Shown here: one piece after another, positions 7,187 to 14,648 of the stretch
How the letters are laid out: the number at the start of each line of letters is the position of its first letter
How positions within the stretch are numbered: position 1 is the first letter of the stretch
From: an uncultured Verrucomicrobiales bacterium
Lineage (GTDB): Bacteria; Verrucomicrobiota; Verrucomicrobiia; Verrucomicrobiales; Akkermansiaceae
DNA length: 17,520 nucleotides
Assembly (NCBI GenBank): GCA_937893015.1
Contig: CALBJX010000099.1
Span: 1 to 17,520 of the forward strand
Direction of reading: 5' to 3'
Translations under genes and position numbers: made by a program
Notes under the pieces: generated by a model
Seen by the model: only the letters and a program-made list of their open reading frames with translations
What the model was told of the DNA's origin: nothing
Databases searched by the model: none

Positions 7187-7198
7187 GTCGGGGAGAGC

Positions 7199-7227
7199 AG
7201 GGTAGCACGACCGCGCCCCGAGCGCAA
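7199..7227 (-). promoter_or_regulatory. Promoter of the Rep-like helicase
   Basis: On the minus strand TTGCGC (7222-7227), 17 bp and TACCCT (7199-7204) form a promoter with an extended TG just before the -10 (TGCTACCCT). The -10 ends 12 nt before the ATG, giving a leader of about 5-6 nt. Confidence 0.55.
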
Positions 7228-7311
7228 GCCTGTATTGCCTCGCAGAACGGGTCGCAGGATTTTTCCGTTCTTAGCGCTCTTTTTTCTCGCATCCTCGCGG
7301 GAAAGATGATA

Positions 7312-7326
7312 GATTATCGGTTAATC
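7312..7326. promoter_or_regulatory. Short inverted repeat before the first PilT-like gene
   Basis: GATTA-TCGGT-TAATC is a perfect 5-bp inverted repeat ending 4 bp before the ATG at 7331. It overlaps the best -10 candidate I can see (TAGATT, 7310-7315), which has no convincing -35. It could be an operator or chance. Confidence 0.25.
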
Positions 7327-7330
7327 AGCC

Positions 7331-8731
7331 ATGAGCGGTTACATTTACGACAACATTGACGAATATCTGCAGCTGGGTAAGACCATCCTGAGCCCCACGA
7401 TGTATCTGGGGGCAGGGCTGCAGCCCTATTGGATGCACGCTGCCGCCTACACACCCGTGGCGGATGATGCGGGCGTGCTCACTGCCGAGGATATGGAGAA
7501 ACTGGTGGCCTCCTGCGCCTCCCCCGAGCAGCGTGCGCAGCTCGATGCCGCGGGCGCCGTGGATTTCATCGCGGACTCCTCTGCCGGCAAGTACCACGCC
7601 TACATCTACAAGCAGGAGGAGGGCTACCTCATCATCACCCTCAGCCTGCATGTGGACCCCTACCTGATGCAGGGCATCGAGTGCAAGTGCTCCGATATCC
7701 ATCTTCCCTCCGCCTGCGCGCCGTCCTGGCGCCGCAACGGCACGCTCCAGCCCATGTGGGAGGGCGCGCCGACCCTGACGCGCGAAGACTCCAAGTGCTT
7801 GGTGGACAGCTTCCTGACCGAGAAAGAATGGGCGCGCCTGAAGGAAGTCGGTGATGTGGACTTCGCCTACCAGAATGAGCACGGGCGTTTCCGTTCCTCC
7901 GTCGTTCAGCAGCGTCTCGGCTACGATATCTGCTACCGCATCATCAACAGCAAGATTCTCACGATGGATGACATCAACCTGCCCAAGGAGCATGTCATTC
8001 CGCTGACCCGCTTCACCAACGGTCTCATCCTCGTGACGGGGTCCGTGGGCTCCGGTAAATCCACGACGCTCGCCTCCATCATCGACTTTATCAACAGCGA
8101 CCGCAAGGATCACATCATCACGCTGGAAGACCCCATCGAAACCATCTTCCCCTGCAAGGAGTGCCATGTGAACCAGCGAGAGGTGCACAAGCACACGGAA
8201 TCCTTCGGCCGCGCCCTCCGCGCCGCCCTCCGTGAAGACCCGGATGTCATCATGGTGGGCGAAATGCGCAACTTGGAGACCATCTCGCTGGCTCTTTCCG
8301 CCGCCGAAACGGGTCACTTGGTGCTCGGTACCCTGCACACGGGGTCCGCCGCGCGCACGATTGATCGTATTCTCGATGCCTTCCCCGTGGAGGAACGCGA
8401 CCACATCCGCGTGATGGTGTCGGAATCCCTGCGCGGCGTGTTCTCCCAGCAGCTGGTGCCCAAGAAGGACGGCAGCGGCCGTGTGATGGCGCTGGAGCTC
8501 CTCGTCAACACGGCGGCTATCGCCAACTGTATCCGTGAGGGCAAGACCTTCATGATTCCCGGCCTCATCCAGACGGGCAAGGCGCAGGGCATGCGCCTGA
8601 TGGACGACTCCCTACAGCAGCTCTACAAGGACGGCATCATCTCCGCCGAGGAATGCAAGATGCGCGCCACCGACGTGGCATCCATGGACAAGTTCCTCGC
8701 CGCCAACCCCGAACCCGCCCCCGCGCAATAA
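7331..8731 (+). CDS. PilT/PilU-family ATPase with duplicated N-terminal domain
   Basis: This 466-residue protein is a hexameric type IV pilus retraction-type ATPase by its C-terminal half. It shows Walker A GSVGSGKST (237-245), Asp box ITLEDPIE, Walker B DVIMVGEMR (305-313, Glu311), His box GTLHTGSAARTIDRI and the C-terminal IREGK segment (401-405). It is about 100 residues longer than its neighbour because the N-terminal domain occurs twice. Residues 50-101 and 149-200 align without gaps at an offset of 99, with about 18 of 52 identical (LTxED, LV, GxVDF, G, GY). The first copy lacks the SDIHL motif found in the second (residues 121-125). Relative to standard PilT, Walker A has SV for PT and MRD is MRN. 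It lies 24 bp before a second PilT and is probably its accessory or PilU-like partner at the cytoplasmic pilus base. Confidence 0.88.
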   Translation: MSGYIYDNIDEYLQLGKTILSPTMYLGAGLQPYWMHAAAYTPVADDAGVLTAEDMEKLVASCASPEQRAQLDAAGAVDFIADSSAGKYHAYIYKQEEGYLIITLSLHVDPYLMQGIECKCSDIHLPSACAPSWRRNGTLQPMWEGAPTLTREDSKCLVDSFLTEKEWARLKEVGDVDFAYQNEHGRFRSSVVQQRLGYDICYRIINSKILTMDDINLPKEHVIPLTRFTNGLILVTGSVGSGKSTTLASIIDFINSDRKDHIITLEDPIETIFPCKECHVNQREVHKHTESFGRALRAALREDPDVIMVGEMRNLETISLALSAAETGHLVLGTLHTGSAARTIDRILDAFPVEERDHIRVMVSESLRGVFSQQLVPKKDGSGRVMALELLVNTAAIANCIREGKTFMIPGLIQTGKAQGMRLMDDSLQQLYKDGIISAEECKMRATDVASMDKFLAANPEPAPAQ

Positions 8732-8742
8732 ACCTATAACGC

Positions 8743-8748
8743 TACACT
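8743..8748 (+). promoter_or_regulatory. Possible -10 box before pilT
   Basis: TACACT ends 7 nt before the ATG at 8756, matching the spacing of the other leaderless starts in this window. No TTG-type -35 lies 16-18 bp upstream, so it may be chance and the gene may simply be cotranscribed with the first ATPase. Confidence 0.25.
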
Positions 8749-8755
8749 CACGACC

Positions 8756-9850
8756 ATGAGCAACAGAATTGACCACTATTTTCAGATTTTGGTGGACCAA
8801 GGCGGTTCCGACCTTCACCTGTCGGAAGGCGAACCCCCGAAAATCCGCGTGCACGGTGAGATCGTCGCGGTGGAGGACACCATCCTCTCCCACGAGGACA
8901 TGGTGGAGCTGATGCAGCCCATCTGCCCCGAGCGCCTGTGGAAGGAATACACCGAGGGCGGTGACGCGGACTTCGCGTATGAGATGGATGAAAAATCCCG
9001 CTTCCGCTGCAACTTCATGAAACAGCAGCGCGGCTATTGCTGCGTGTTCCGTCTGATTCCCACCAAAATCCTTACGATGGAACAGCTCAACGTGCCGGAG
9101 CAGATTAAGCGCTTCGGTGAGATGAAGTCCGGCCTCGTGCTGGTGACGGGCCCCACGGGCTCGGGTAAATCCACGACGCTGGCCGCCATCATCGACTACA
9201 TCAACACGAACTTCTCCCGCCACATCATCACGGTGGAGGAACCCATCGAGTTCGTGCACCCCAGCAAGAAGAGCATCATCACCCAGCGCGAGGTGCCCAA
9301 CAACTGCGCGACCTTCGCCGATGGTCTGCGTGCCTCCCTGCGCGAAGATACCGATATTGTGCTGGTGGGCGAAATGCGCGACTTGGAGACCATCTCCCTC
9401 GCGCTGACCGCCGCTGAGACGGGGCTGCTCGTCTTCGGCACGCTGCACACCAACAACGCCCGCAAGACGGTGGATCGTATCATCGACGTGTTCCCCGCCG
9501 AGCAGCAGGCGCAGGCGCGCACCATGCTCGCCGGCTCTCTCCGCGGCGTGGTGGCCCAGCTCCTCATGAAGCGCTGCGACAAGCCCGGCCGCGTGGCGGT
9601 GAACGAAATCCTCTTCGCCACCCCCGCCGTGGCCGCCATCATCCGCGAAGGCGCCACCCAGAAGCTGGCCGACGTCATCACAGGCGGCAAGGGCATGGGC
9701 ATGCAGTTCATGGATGACGCCATCTGGGATAAACTCGTGCAGGGGCTCGTCTCCCCAGAGGAAGCCTACATGAAGGCTATCGACAAGAACCGCTTCAAGA
9801 ACTTCCTGCCCCCCGAGAGTGCAGCGCTCGCTAATGCGGGCGGTGCATGA
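8756..9850 (+). CDS. pilT: Type IV pilus twitching-motility (retraction) ATPase PilT
   Basis: This 364-residue protein has the standard PilT plan. The PAS-like N-terminal domain carries GSDLHLSEGEPP (17-28). It is followed by Walker A GPTGSGKST (132-140), the Asp box ITVEEPIEF, Walker B DIVLVGEMRD with Glu206, the His box FGTLHTNNARKTVDRI and the C-terminal IREGA segment where canonical PilT has AIRNLIREGK. It powers pilus disassembly at the inner membrane. The segment after the Asp box (EVPNNCATFADGLRASLRED) replaces the common HTQSFANALRAALRED. It follows the double-N-domain paralogue by 24 bp and the pair ends at a strong terminator. No pilin, PilB, PilC or secretin gene is in the window, so the rest of the pilus machinery must be elsewhere. 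Which of the two is the main retraction motor is inferred from conservation. Confidence 0.9.
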   Translation: MSNRIDHYFQILVDQGGSDLHLSEGEPPKIRVHGEIVAVEDTILSHEDMVELMQPICPERLWKEYTEGGDADFAYEMDEKSRFRCNFMKQQRGYCCVFRLIPTKILTMEQLNVPEQIKRFGEMKSGLVLVTGPTGSGKSTTLAAIIDYINTNFSRHIITVEEPIEFVHPSKKSIITQREVPNNCATFADGLRASLREDTDIVLVGEMRDLETISLALTAAETGLLVFGTLHTNNARKTVDRIIDVFPAEQQAQARTMLAGSLRGVVAQLLMKRCDKPGRVAVNEILFATPAVAAIIREGATQKLADVITGGKGMGMQFMDDAIWDKLVQGLVSPEEAYMKAIDKNRFKNFLPPESAALANAGGA

Positions 9851-9867
9851 CGGACATACGAAACATG

Positions 9868-9882
9868 TGCGGCTATGCCGCA
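9868..9882 (+). other. Small hairpin before the pilT terminator
   Basis: TGCGGC-TAT-GCCGCA is a perfect 6-bp stem with a 3-nt loop, 17 bp after the pilT stop and 8 bp before the main terminator stem. It has no T-tract and may stabilise the 3' end of the mRNA. Confidence 0.4.
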
Positions 9883-9890
9883 GAATAGGG

Positions 9891-9925
9891 AAAAAGGTCT
9901 GGCTTTCGCGTCAGACCTTTTTTTT
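9891..9925 (+). terminator. Rho-independent terminator after pilT
   Basis: AAAAAGGTCTG (9891-9901) pairs with CAGACCTTTTT (9912-9922) around a 10-nt loop, and the T run continues to eight bases (9918-9925). This is a strong intrinsic terminator for the PilT pair. Confidence 0.9.
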
Positions 9926-9952
9926 GTGGGGAAACGAGTACGCACTGGCGGC

Positions 9953-9981
9953 TTGCAAGAGGAGGGGGAGTATGGTAGGAT
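9953..9981 (+). promoter_or_regulatory. Promoter of the cytochrome operon, predicted leaderless start
   Basis: TTGCAA (9953-9958), a 17-bp spacer and TAGGAT (9976-9981) form the promoter. The -10 ends 6 nt before the ATG at 9988, so the mRNA should start at the initiation codon. A purine run GGAGGGGGAG (9961-9970) lies in the promoter spacer and would not be in such a transcript. Confidence 0.6.
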
Positions 9982-9987
9982 ATCGGC

Positions 9988-12033
9988 ATGAAGTTCGCTC
10001 TTCCCCTGCTTGCCGTGTCACTGGTGCTGCTCTGTTCCTGCAAGGAACGGAAGGAGCAGGCAACGCATTGGGATGAAGGGGCGATTCCGATTTCCGCAAA
10101 GTGCGCCGAATGCCACCAAAAGGAGTATGCCGCGTGGGTGCGCAGCGACCATGCGTGGGCGGCGCGCCCCGCGGGCATGGTGCCCGATGCGGCGGCTTTT
10201 GCGGGGCAGAAGCTGGAGGCGCACGGCATGACGCTCATCCCCGAGCGCAACGCGCAGGGCGGTTTTCAGTTCCGCGAGGAAGCAAGCGGAAAAATCTTCC
10301 CCGTGAAGCAGGTCATCGGCCGCAAACCGCTCATCCAGTTCGCCGTGGAGGGCGAACGCGGGGCGTGGCAGGTGCCGAGCTCGGCCTGGGATGTCGAGAA
10401 AAAAGAATGGTTTGACGTGTTTCGCGACGATGCCCTGCAACGCGAGAACGGCAACGCCGAGCGCAAGCCCGGCGAGTGGGGCCACTGGACGGGCCGCGGC
10501 ATGACGTGGAACGCGCAGTGCGCATGGTGCCACATGAGCGGCTATCACAAGAACTACACGCCCGAGACGGATTCGTATGCCTCCACGGCGAAGGAGCCCG
10601 GCGTGACCTGCATTGCCTGTCACCGCCTGACGGATACCCCGCAGAAGGACGGCTGCATGGTGGCGAAGGAAGACCGCGTGATGACCCGCAAGCAGCACCA
10701 CGATGTGTGCGCCTCCTGCCACGCCCGCCGTGAGGAGCTGGATGATAATTTCAAGCCCGGCGATGATTTCGACGGCCATTTCCGTCTGGAGCTGCCGCGC
10801 ATGCCGGGCATTTTCCTGCCCAACGGCGCACAGCGCGAGGAGGATTATGTGGAAACGGGTTTCCGCATGGCACAGATGGGTGCCACGGGCGTGACCTGCT
10901 ACGACTGCCATGATGCCCACACGGGCGATGTGCTCGCGCCGATTGACGACAACTCCCTCTGCCTGCGCTGCCACGGCACGCATATGGTCATCAATGGCAA
11001 GGAAGCCCCCTACATCTCCCCGAACCGCAACGCGGGCCCCTGCAAGCCAACGAAGGAGGGCGAACACGGCACGGCAACGAGCCCTCACCCCACGGTGCCA
11101 GCCATGACGAAGGGCAATCTCTGCGTCAACTGCCACATGCCGGAGAATACCTACATGGGGCGCGACCCGCGCCGCGACCACTCCCTCATGCCGCCGGACC
11201 CCGATGTGAGCGAGAGCACGGGCATCCTGCTCACCTGCCTCAGCTGCCACCAAAACGAGGGTGTGGAGTGGTGCCGCAGCCACTGGCGCCGGCACTACCG
11301 CGGCAACAACTGGATGGACAAGCACCGCCAACGCATCATCGAAGCGGGCGCAGCCATGCGCGGCGAGGGGCGCGAAGCCGAGCTGCTGGCCGCCTATGCC
11401 AAGGAGGCCATCCCCGCGTGGCGCGCCACGATTCTCGGTCTGCTGGTGCAGATGCCGCGCACGGAGGCCGTGCTCGCCTGCGCCCGTCAGGCGGCCAAGG
11501 ATGAGAGCCCCATGGTGCGCGCCGCCGCCGCCGAGCTGCTGGGGCGGGAGGCCGCCGAGCTGCTGAACGATAAGTGCCGCTCCGTGCGCCATGCCGCGAG
11601 CTGGCAGTGTTTCCCCGCCGCCATGCAGCACCCGCAGTGCGGTGCCGAGATGGTGTCCACCGCCCGCTTCCAAGCCGACCAGCCCACGGGCACCATGCAG
11701 CTGGCCATGCTGGCCGCCGCCCGCGGCGATGCCAAGATGACGGAGGCTCAGTACCGCCGCGCCATTGAGCTGGATGCCTCCAGCGCCGTGCCGCGCATGG
11801 ACTACGCCGTGTTCCTCGCGCAGCAGAACCGCCCGATGGAGGCCCTGCAGCAGATGCTGGCCTGCACACAGGCTCACCCCGAGCTGGCCGAGGCGCAGTA
11901 CCGCCTCGGGCTCATTCTTGCAGAGGTGGGGCAGATGCCCGCCGCCCGCCGCGCGTTCAGCAAAGCCTTGGAGCTGGATGCCACCCACGCCCGCGCTGCC
12001 GAAGCACTGAAATTCCTCCCCGCTGCTCCGTAA
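9988..12033 (+). CDS. Eight-heme c-type cytochrome lipoprotein with C-terminal TPR domain
   Basis: This 681-residue protein should be exported and lipid-anchored: a hydrophobic N-terminus ends in LLCSC (Cys18) before KERKEQ. Eight CxxCH heme-attachment motifs follow, at residues 39 (CAECH), 178 (CAWCH), 208 (CIACH), 241 (CASCH), 304 (CYDCH), 325 (CLRCH), 379 (CVNCH) and 417 (CLSCH). The layout recalls the cytochrome c554 family and related multiheme proteins of planctomycetes and verrucomicrobia. Residues about 460-560 are Ala-rich helical, possibly HEAT-like, and about 575-675 hold two to three TPRs (EAQYRRAIELD; ALQQMLACTQAHPELAEAQY; AARRAFSKALELD). It is probably an electron-transfer protein or a reductase of unknown substrate. 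It is followed 8 bp later by a membrane protein, likely cotranscribed. Start is set by the signal sequence and promoter. Confidence 0.88.
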   Translation: MKFALPLLAVSLVLLCSCKERKEQATHWDEGAIPISAKCAECHQKEYAAWVRSDHAWAARPAGMVPDAAAFAGQKLEAHGMTLIPERNAQGGFQFREEASGKIFPVKQVIGRKPLIQFAVEGERGAWQVPSSAWDVEKKEWFDVFRDDALQRENGNAERKPGEWGHWTGRGMTWNAQCAWCHMSGYHKNYTPETDSYASTAKEPGVTCIACHRLTDTPQKDGCMVAKEDRVMTRKQHHDVCASCHARREELDDNFKPGDDFDGHFRLELPRMPGIFLPNGAQREEDYVETGFRMAQMGATGVTCYDCHDAHTGDVLAPIDDNSLCLRCHGTHMVINGKEAPYISPNRNAGPCKPTKEGEHGTATSPHPTVPAMTKGNLCVNCHMPENTYMGRDPRRDHSLMPPDPDVSESTGILLTCLSCHQNEGVEWCRSHWRRHYRGNNWMDKHRQRIIEAGAAMRGEGREAELLAAYAKEAIPAWRATILGLLVQMPRTEAVLACARQAAKDESPMVRAAAAELLGREAAELLNDKCRSVRHAASWQCFPAAMQHPQCGAEMVSTARFQADQPTGTMQLAMLAAARGDAKMTEAQYRRAIELDASSAVPRMDYAVFLAQQNRPMEALQQMLACTQAHPELAEAQYRLGLILAEVGQMPAARRAFSKALELDATHARAAEALKFLPAAP

Positions 12034-12041
12034 TCGTTCCT

Positions 12042-12857
12042 ATGCTCGAAACTCTTTCCAACTTCAATTTCGATTCCGGAACGGCACTCTGGGCGGTTCT
12101 GGGTATCATTGTGATTGCTCTGGCTCTCTTCATGCTGCTCAAGGGCGTCATCAAGCTGCTGGTGCTCGTCGCCTTCCTGACGGCGGCGGTGGGCTGGTGG
12201 GTGCTCGTGCAGCGCATGGGCTTCACCTATCTGGAGTTCGTGACCGGCTCCCCGAAGCCGTGGATGGTGCAGGTGGCGGCTTGGGGCGGCTCCGCCTTCA
12301 TTCTGCTGGTGTACTACCACATCCGCGTGTGGGCCTCCCAGCTCTTTTCCTTCAATCGCCGCGCGGGAGCCGGCACCATCCTCACCACTCTGCTCATGTG
12401 CCTGTTGATGCTTTGGGTGGGGCTGGTGGGCGTGTCCTACTACGGCGATGTGTGCCGCATCAGCTACTACCATGAGCTGGCGCTGGCGCAGAAGGCCGGG
12501 CAGAAAGAAATGCCCGCCAAACCATGGTTTACCGCCATGAAAGAAGAGCTCAACCGCCAACCCGCCATGGCGTGGGTCATGAAGCTCAACCCCATGGAGA
12601 ATCCCGCACAGACGAACCTCGCTTGCCTGCTGGCCTACGGCTGCACCTTCGATGAGCCGACCTACACCTTGTTTTACCATCAGAGCCTCGCCAACCGCGG
12701 CATCCCCCAGCCCACGCGCTTCCTCGACCTCTTCGGCGACCGGGGACTCCGCACGCTGGTGGAGCAGGGGCGATTTGTCACACTTCTGGAAAACGACCGC
12801 CTGACCACCTTTCTCCAATTCCGAAATACCGAGGAGCTTATTCTGAATATTCTATAA
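12042..12857 (+). CDS. Four-helix membrane protein, CvpA-like in layout
   Basis: This 271-residue protein has four predicted membrane helices, near residues 15-34, 37-57, 74-93 and 110-131, then a soluble C-terminal half of about 140 residues. The N-terminal arrangement, and an end made of short segments like LRTLVEQGRFVTLLENDRL, resemble CvpA-family membrane proteins, but I see no decisive motif and leave the symbol blank. Cys138 and Cys207/Cys215 are scattered and there is no heme motif. The ATG at 12042 lies 8 bp after the stop of the multiheme cytochrome gene and no separate promoter is visible, so the two should form one transcript that ends at the strong terminator 14 bp downstream. It may anchor or support the cytochrome in the inner membrane; that is inference from position only. 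Confidence 0.75.
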   Translation: MLETLSNFNFDSGTALWAVLGIIVIALALFMLLKGVIKLLVLVAFLTAAVGWWVLVQRMGFTYLEFVTGSPKPWMVQVAAWGGSAFILLVYYHIRVWASQLFSFNRRAGAGTILTTLLMCLLMLWVGLVGVSYYGDVCRISYYHELALAQKAGQKEMPAKPWFTAMKEELNRQPAMAWVMKLNPMENPAQTNLACLLAYGCTFDEPTYTLFYHQSLANRGIPQPTRFLDLFGDRGLRTLVEQGRFVTLLENDRLTTFLQFRNTEELILNIL

Positions 12858-12870
12858 GCTTCTCCCGGCA

Positions 12871-12905
12871 AAAAAGCGATCTGACCGAAAGTCAGATCGC
12901 TTTTT
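12871..12905. terminator. Bidirectional intrinsic terminator
   Basis: AAAAAGCGATCTGAC (12871-12885) pairs perfectly with GTCAGATCGCTTTTT (12891-12905) around the loop CGAAA: a 15-bp stem with an A-tract on one side and a T-tract on the other. It can end both the cytochrome operon (+) and the convergent acetyltransferase gene (-). Confidence 0.95.
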
Positions 12906-12951
12906 CTCGCGGGCTTGCTCGCGCCTCATTGTTGAATCGGCAAAGGGGGAA

Positions 12952-13566
12952 TCATTTCACAAACCCCACTTTGTCCGCTTCCGTAATGGAGCGAATGACA
13001 CGGCAGGGATTGCCGGCTGCAAGCGTGCGGGGCGGGATATCATGCGTCACGATGCTGCCGCAGCCGATGACGGCACCCTCGCCGATAGTAACCCCTGCCA
13101 TGATTTTGACATCACCGGCAATCCACGCCTTGTCGCCGATGGTGATGCGCCCGCCGATGAGGGCCCCCGCTGCACGTTCCTCGGGATCTAAGCTGTGGTT
13201 GGCGCTGTACATGCCGACGTTCGGGCCGATGAGTACGTTGTTGCCGATGGTGATGCGGGAGCAGTCCAGAAACACTGCGCCGAAATTGATGTAGACATCG
13301 TGTCCGATATAAATATTCTTGCCGAACTCGCATGTAAAATTCGGCTCCAAATACACATTGTCTCCCACACTGCCGAAGAGCTCCTTCATGAGACGTTGTC
13401 TCTCCTCCGGCTGCTCATCGGTGGTCTTGTTGTACTGCTTGAAGATGGTCTTGGCAGCGACGCGCCGATGGAACAAATCCTCGTCAAAATCATCGTAAAT
13501 CATGTCGCGCTGCATTTTCTCCCACGCGGTCAGATTGTTGTTGTCGGTACTCATCGTCTTGTTCAT
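12952..13566 (-). CDS. Sugar O-acetyltransferase, LacA/Maa/NodL family
   Basis: This protein of about 204 residues is a left-handed beta-helix acetyltransferase that moves acetyl from acetyl-CoA to a sugar hydroxyl, in the cytoplasm as a trimer. The N-terminal part has the maltose/galactoside acetyltransferase cap (WEKMQRDMIYDDFDEDLFHRR). Then come hexapeptide repeats (IYIGHDVYINFGAVFLD, ITIGNNVLIGPNVGMYS), the catalytic His in SANHSLDPEERAAG and the coenzyme A end AAGNPCRVIR. The start at 13566 (MNKTMSTDN) is preferred because AGAGGG lies just upstream and a good promoter precedes it; an ATG at 13554 is possible. The frame is open to 13617, but that part is promoter. It is convergent with the cytochrome operon. 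The real sugar acceptor cannot be told. Confidence 0.9.
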   Translation of the reverse strand: MNKTMSTDNNNLTAWEKMQRDMIYDDFDEDLFHRRVAAKTIFKQYNKTTDEQPEERQRLMKELFGSVGDNVYLEPNFTCEFGKNIYIGHDVYINFGAVFLDCSRITIGNNVLIGPNVGMYSANHSLDPEERAAGALIGGRITIGDKAWIAGDVKIMAGVTIGEGAVIGCGSIVTHDIPPRTLAAGNPCRVIRSITEADKVGFVK

Positions 13567-13588
13567 AAGCCCTCTGAAAACACCGAGA

Positions 13589-13617
13589 ATACTACCAAAG
13601 AGAGGGGGCGTCAGCAA
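13589..13617 (-). promoter_or_regulatory. Promoter of the acetyltransferase gene
   Basis: On the minus strand TTGCTG (13612-13617), 17 bp and TAGTAT (13589-13594) form the promoter, with a predicted leader of about 15-17 nt that includes AGAGGG close to the ATG at 13566. Unlike several other genes here, this one looks conventionally led. A run of eight A residues lies upstream (plus-strand T run 13621-13628). Confidence 0.6.
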
Positions 13618-13640
13618 GTGTTTTTTTTGACACGCCCGCG

Positions 13641-14648
13641 TTACTTCACCAGCTTCTCCACCAATTTGCGGTCGGGGGAAGCCATCGGGGTAAGGGCTAA
13701 CTCTGCAAGCGGAATGAAGCGTTCTCCTGCACGCGCCGCAGTATCATCGGGCGCTCGGTGCAGGTATCGCGTGACCTTGTAGCGCGTGACGCTGTATTTC
13801 TGATTGCAGAGCAAGGGCAGGGCCGCGACCTCTTCCTCACTGCGGCGGGGGAGGCGATACATACCCGCGTGGCGCACATTGTCAGGTTGGAGCTCCATGA
13901 GCAACCCCTTTCCCGTCAGACACAAAATGTCGTGGTGCGTCAGCGTGAGCGTCGCTTTCTTGGGGAGCTTGACGGGGAGTTCTGCGGGATGCTCCGCGCG
14001 GCACCAATCCCGGATGGGGCAGAGCACGCAGCGCGGCTCCCCCGTGGTGCAGATTGTCTGCCCCAGCTCCATGAGCGCGGAGTTATAGGTGCGTGGGTTC
14101 GTAGGGTGGACGAGCGCGGCGGCTTTCGCCCAATGCGCCTTGCGCCCCGCCGGAGAATCGACGGGTGTCCGGTCGTTGTCCAAGCGGGCAAAGACACGGG
14201 AGACGTTTGCGTCCACCAGCGGTGCCGGGCGGTTGAAAGCAAAACTCAGCACGGCACCGATAGTGTAATCCCCGATCCCGGGCAGGGAGCGGATGTCCGC
14301 TTCCTCGGTCGGGAAGGAGCCGCCGAAACGTTCGCAGATGGCGAGGGCAGCGGATCGCAAAGCTCGCACGCGGCGGTAATAGCCCAATCCCTCCCACGAA
14401 CGCAGGGCCGTCGTTTCATCTGCGGCCGCCAGTGCTGTGGGGGTGGGGAACTGCTGCATCCACGCCTCATAACGCCCCAGCACGGTGGCGATCGTGGTCT
14501 GTTGCAGCATGATTTCGCTCACCAAAATCGCCCACGGATCGGTGGTGCGCCGCCAAGGATAGTCTCGCCCCTCGCATTCAAACCATTGTACCAACGCCTC
14601 GGCAAGCGGATGCGTCATGTGACGGGGCTGTGTGATATCAGTGCTCAC
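13641..14648 (-). CDS. mutY: A/G-specific adenine DNA glycosylase MutY
   Basis: This 335-residue protein removes adenine mispaired with 8-oxoguanine or guanine. It has SEIMLQQT with catalytic Glu45, the helix-hairpin-helix LPGIGDYTIGAV (122-133), Asp146 in VDANVSRVFAR, and a 4Fe-4S cluster loop Cys200-X6-Cys207-X2-Cys210-X5-Cys216. A C-terminal Nudix-like domain follows (about 230-335, with GMYRLPRRSEEEV) that would recognise 8-oxoguanine. The start used is a GTG at 14646-14648 that overlaps the stop of the upstream gene as GTGA, suggesting translational coupling; an ATG at codon 11 (14618) would give MTHPLAEALVQWFEC, equally good by homology. It is cotranscribed with the small secreted protein gene. 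No terminator is evident before the acetyltransferase promoter, so read-through is possible. Confidence 0.93.
   Translation of the reverse strand: MSTDITQPRHMTHPLAEALVQWFECEGRDYPWRRTTDPWAILVSEIMLQQTTIATVLGRYEAWMQQFPTPTALAAADETTALRSWEGLGYYRRVRALRSAALAICERFGGSFPTEEADIRSLPGIGDYTIGAVLSFAFNRPAPLVDANVSRVFARLDNDRTPVDSPAGRKAHWAKAAALVHPTNPRTYNSALMELGQTICTTGEPRCVLCPIRDWCRAEHPAELPVKLPKKATLTLTHHDILCLTGKGLLMELQPDNVRHAGMYRLPRRSEEEVAALPLLCNQKYSVTRYKVTRYLHRAPDDTAARAGERFIPLAELALTPMASPDRKLVEKLVK

Noticed and set aside
6089..7309. 406-codon plus-strand frame opposite the helicase
   Set aside because: Antisense shadow; all SF1 helicase motifs are on the minus strand.
10018..11988. 656-codon minus-strand frame opposite the cytochrome
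   Set aside because: Antisense shadow; the plus strand carries eight CxxCH motifs, a signal sequence and a promoter.
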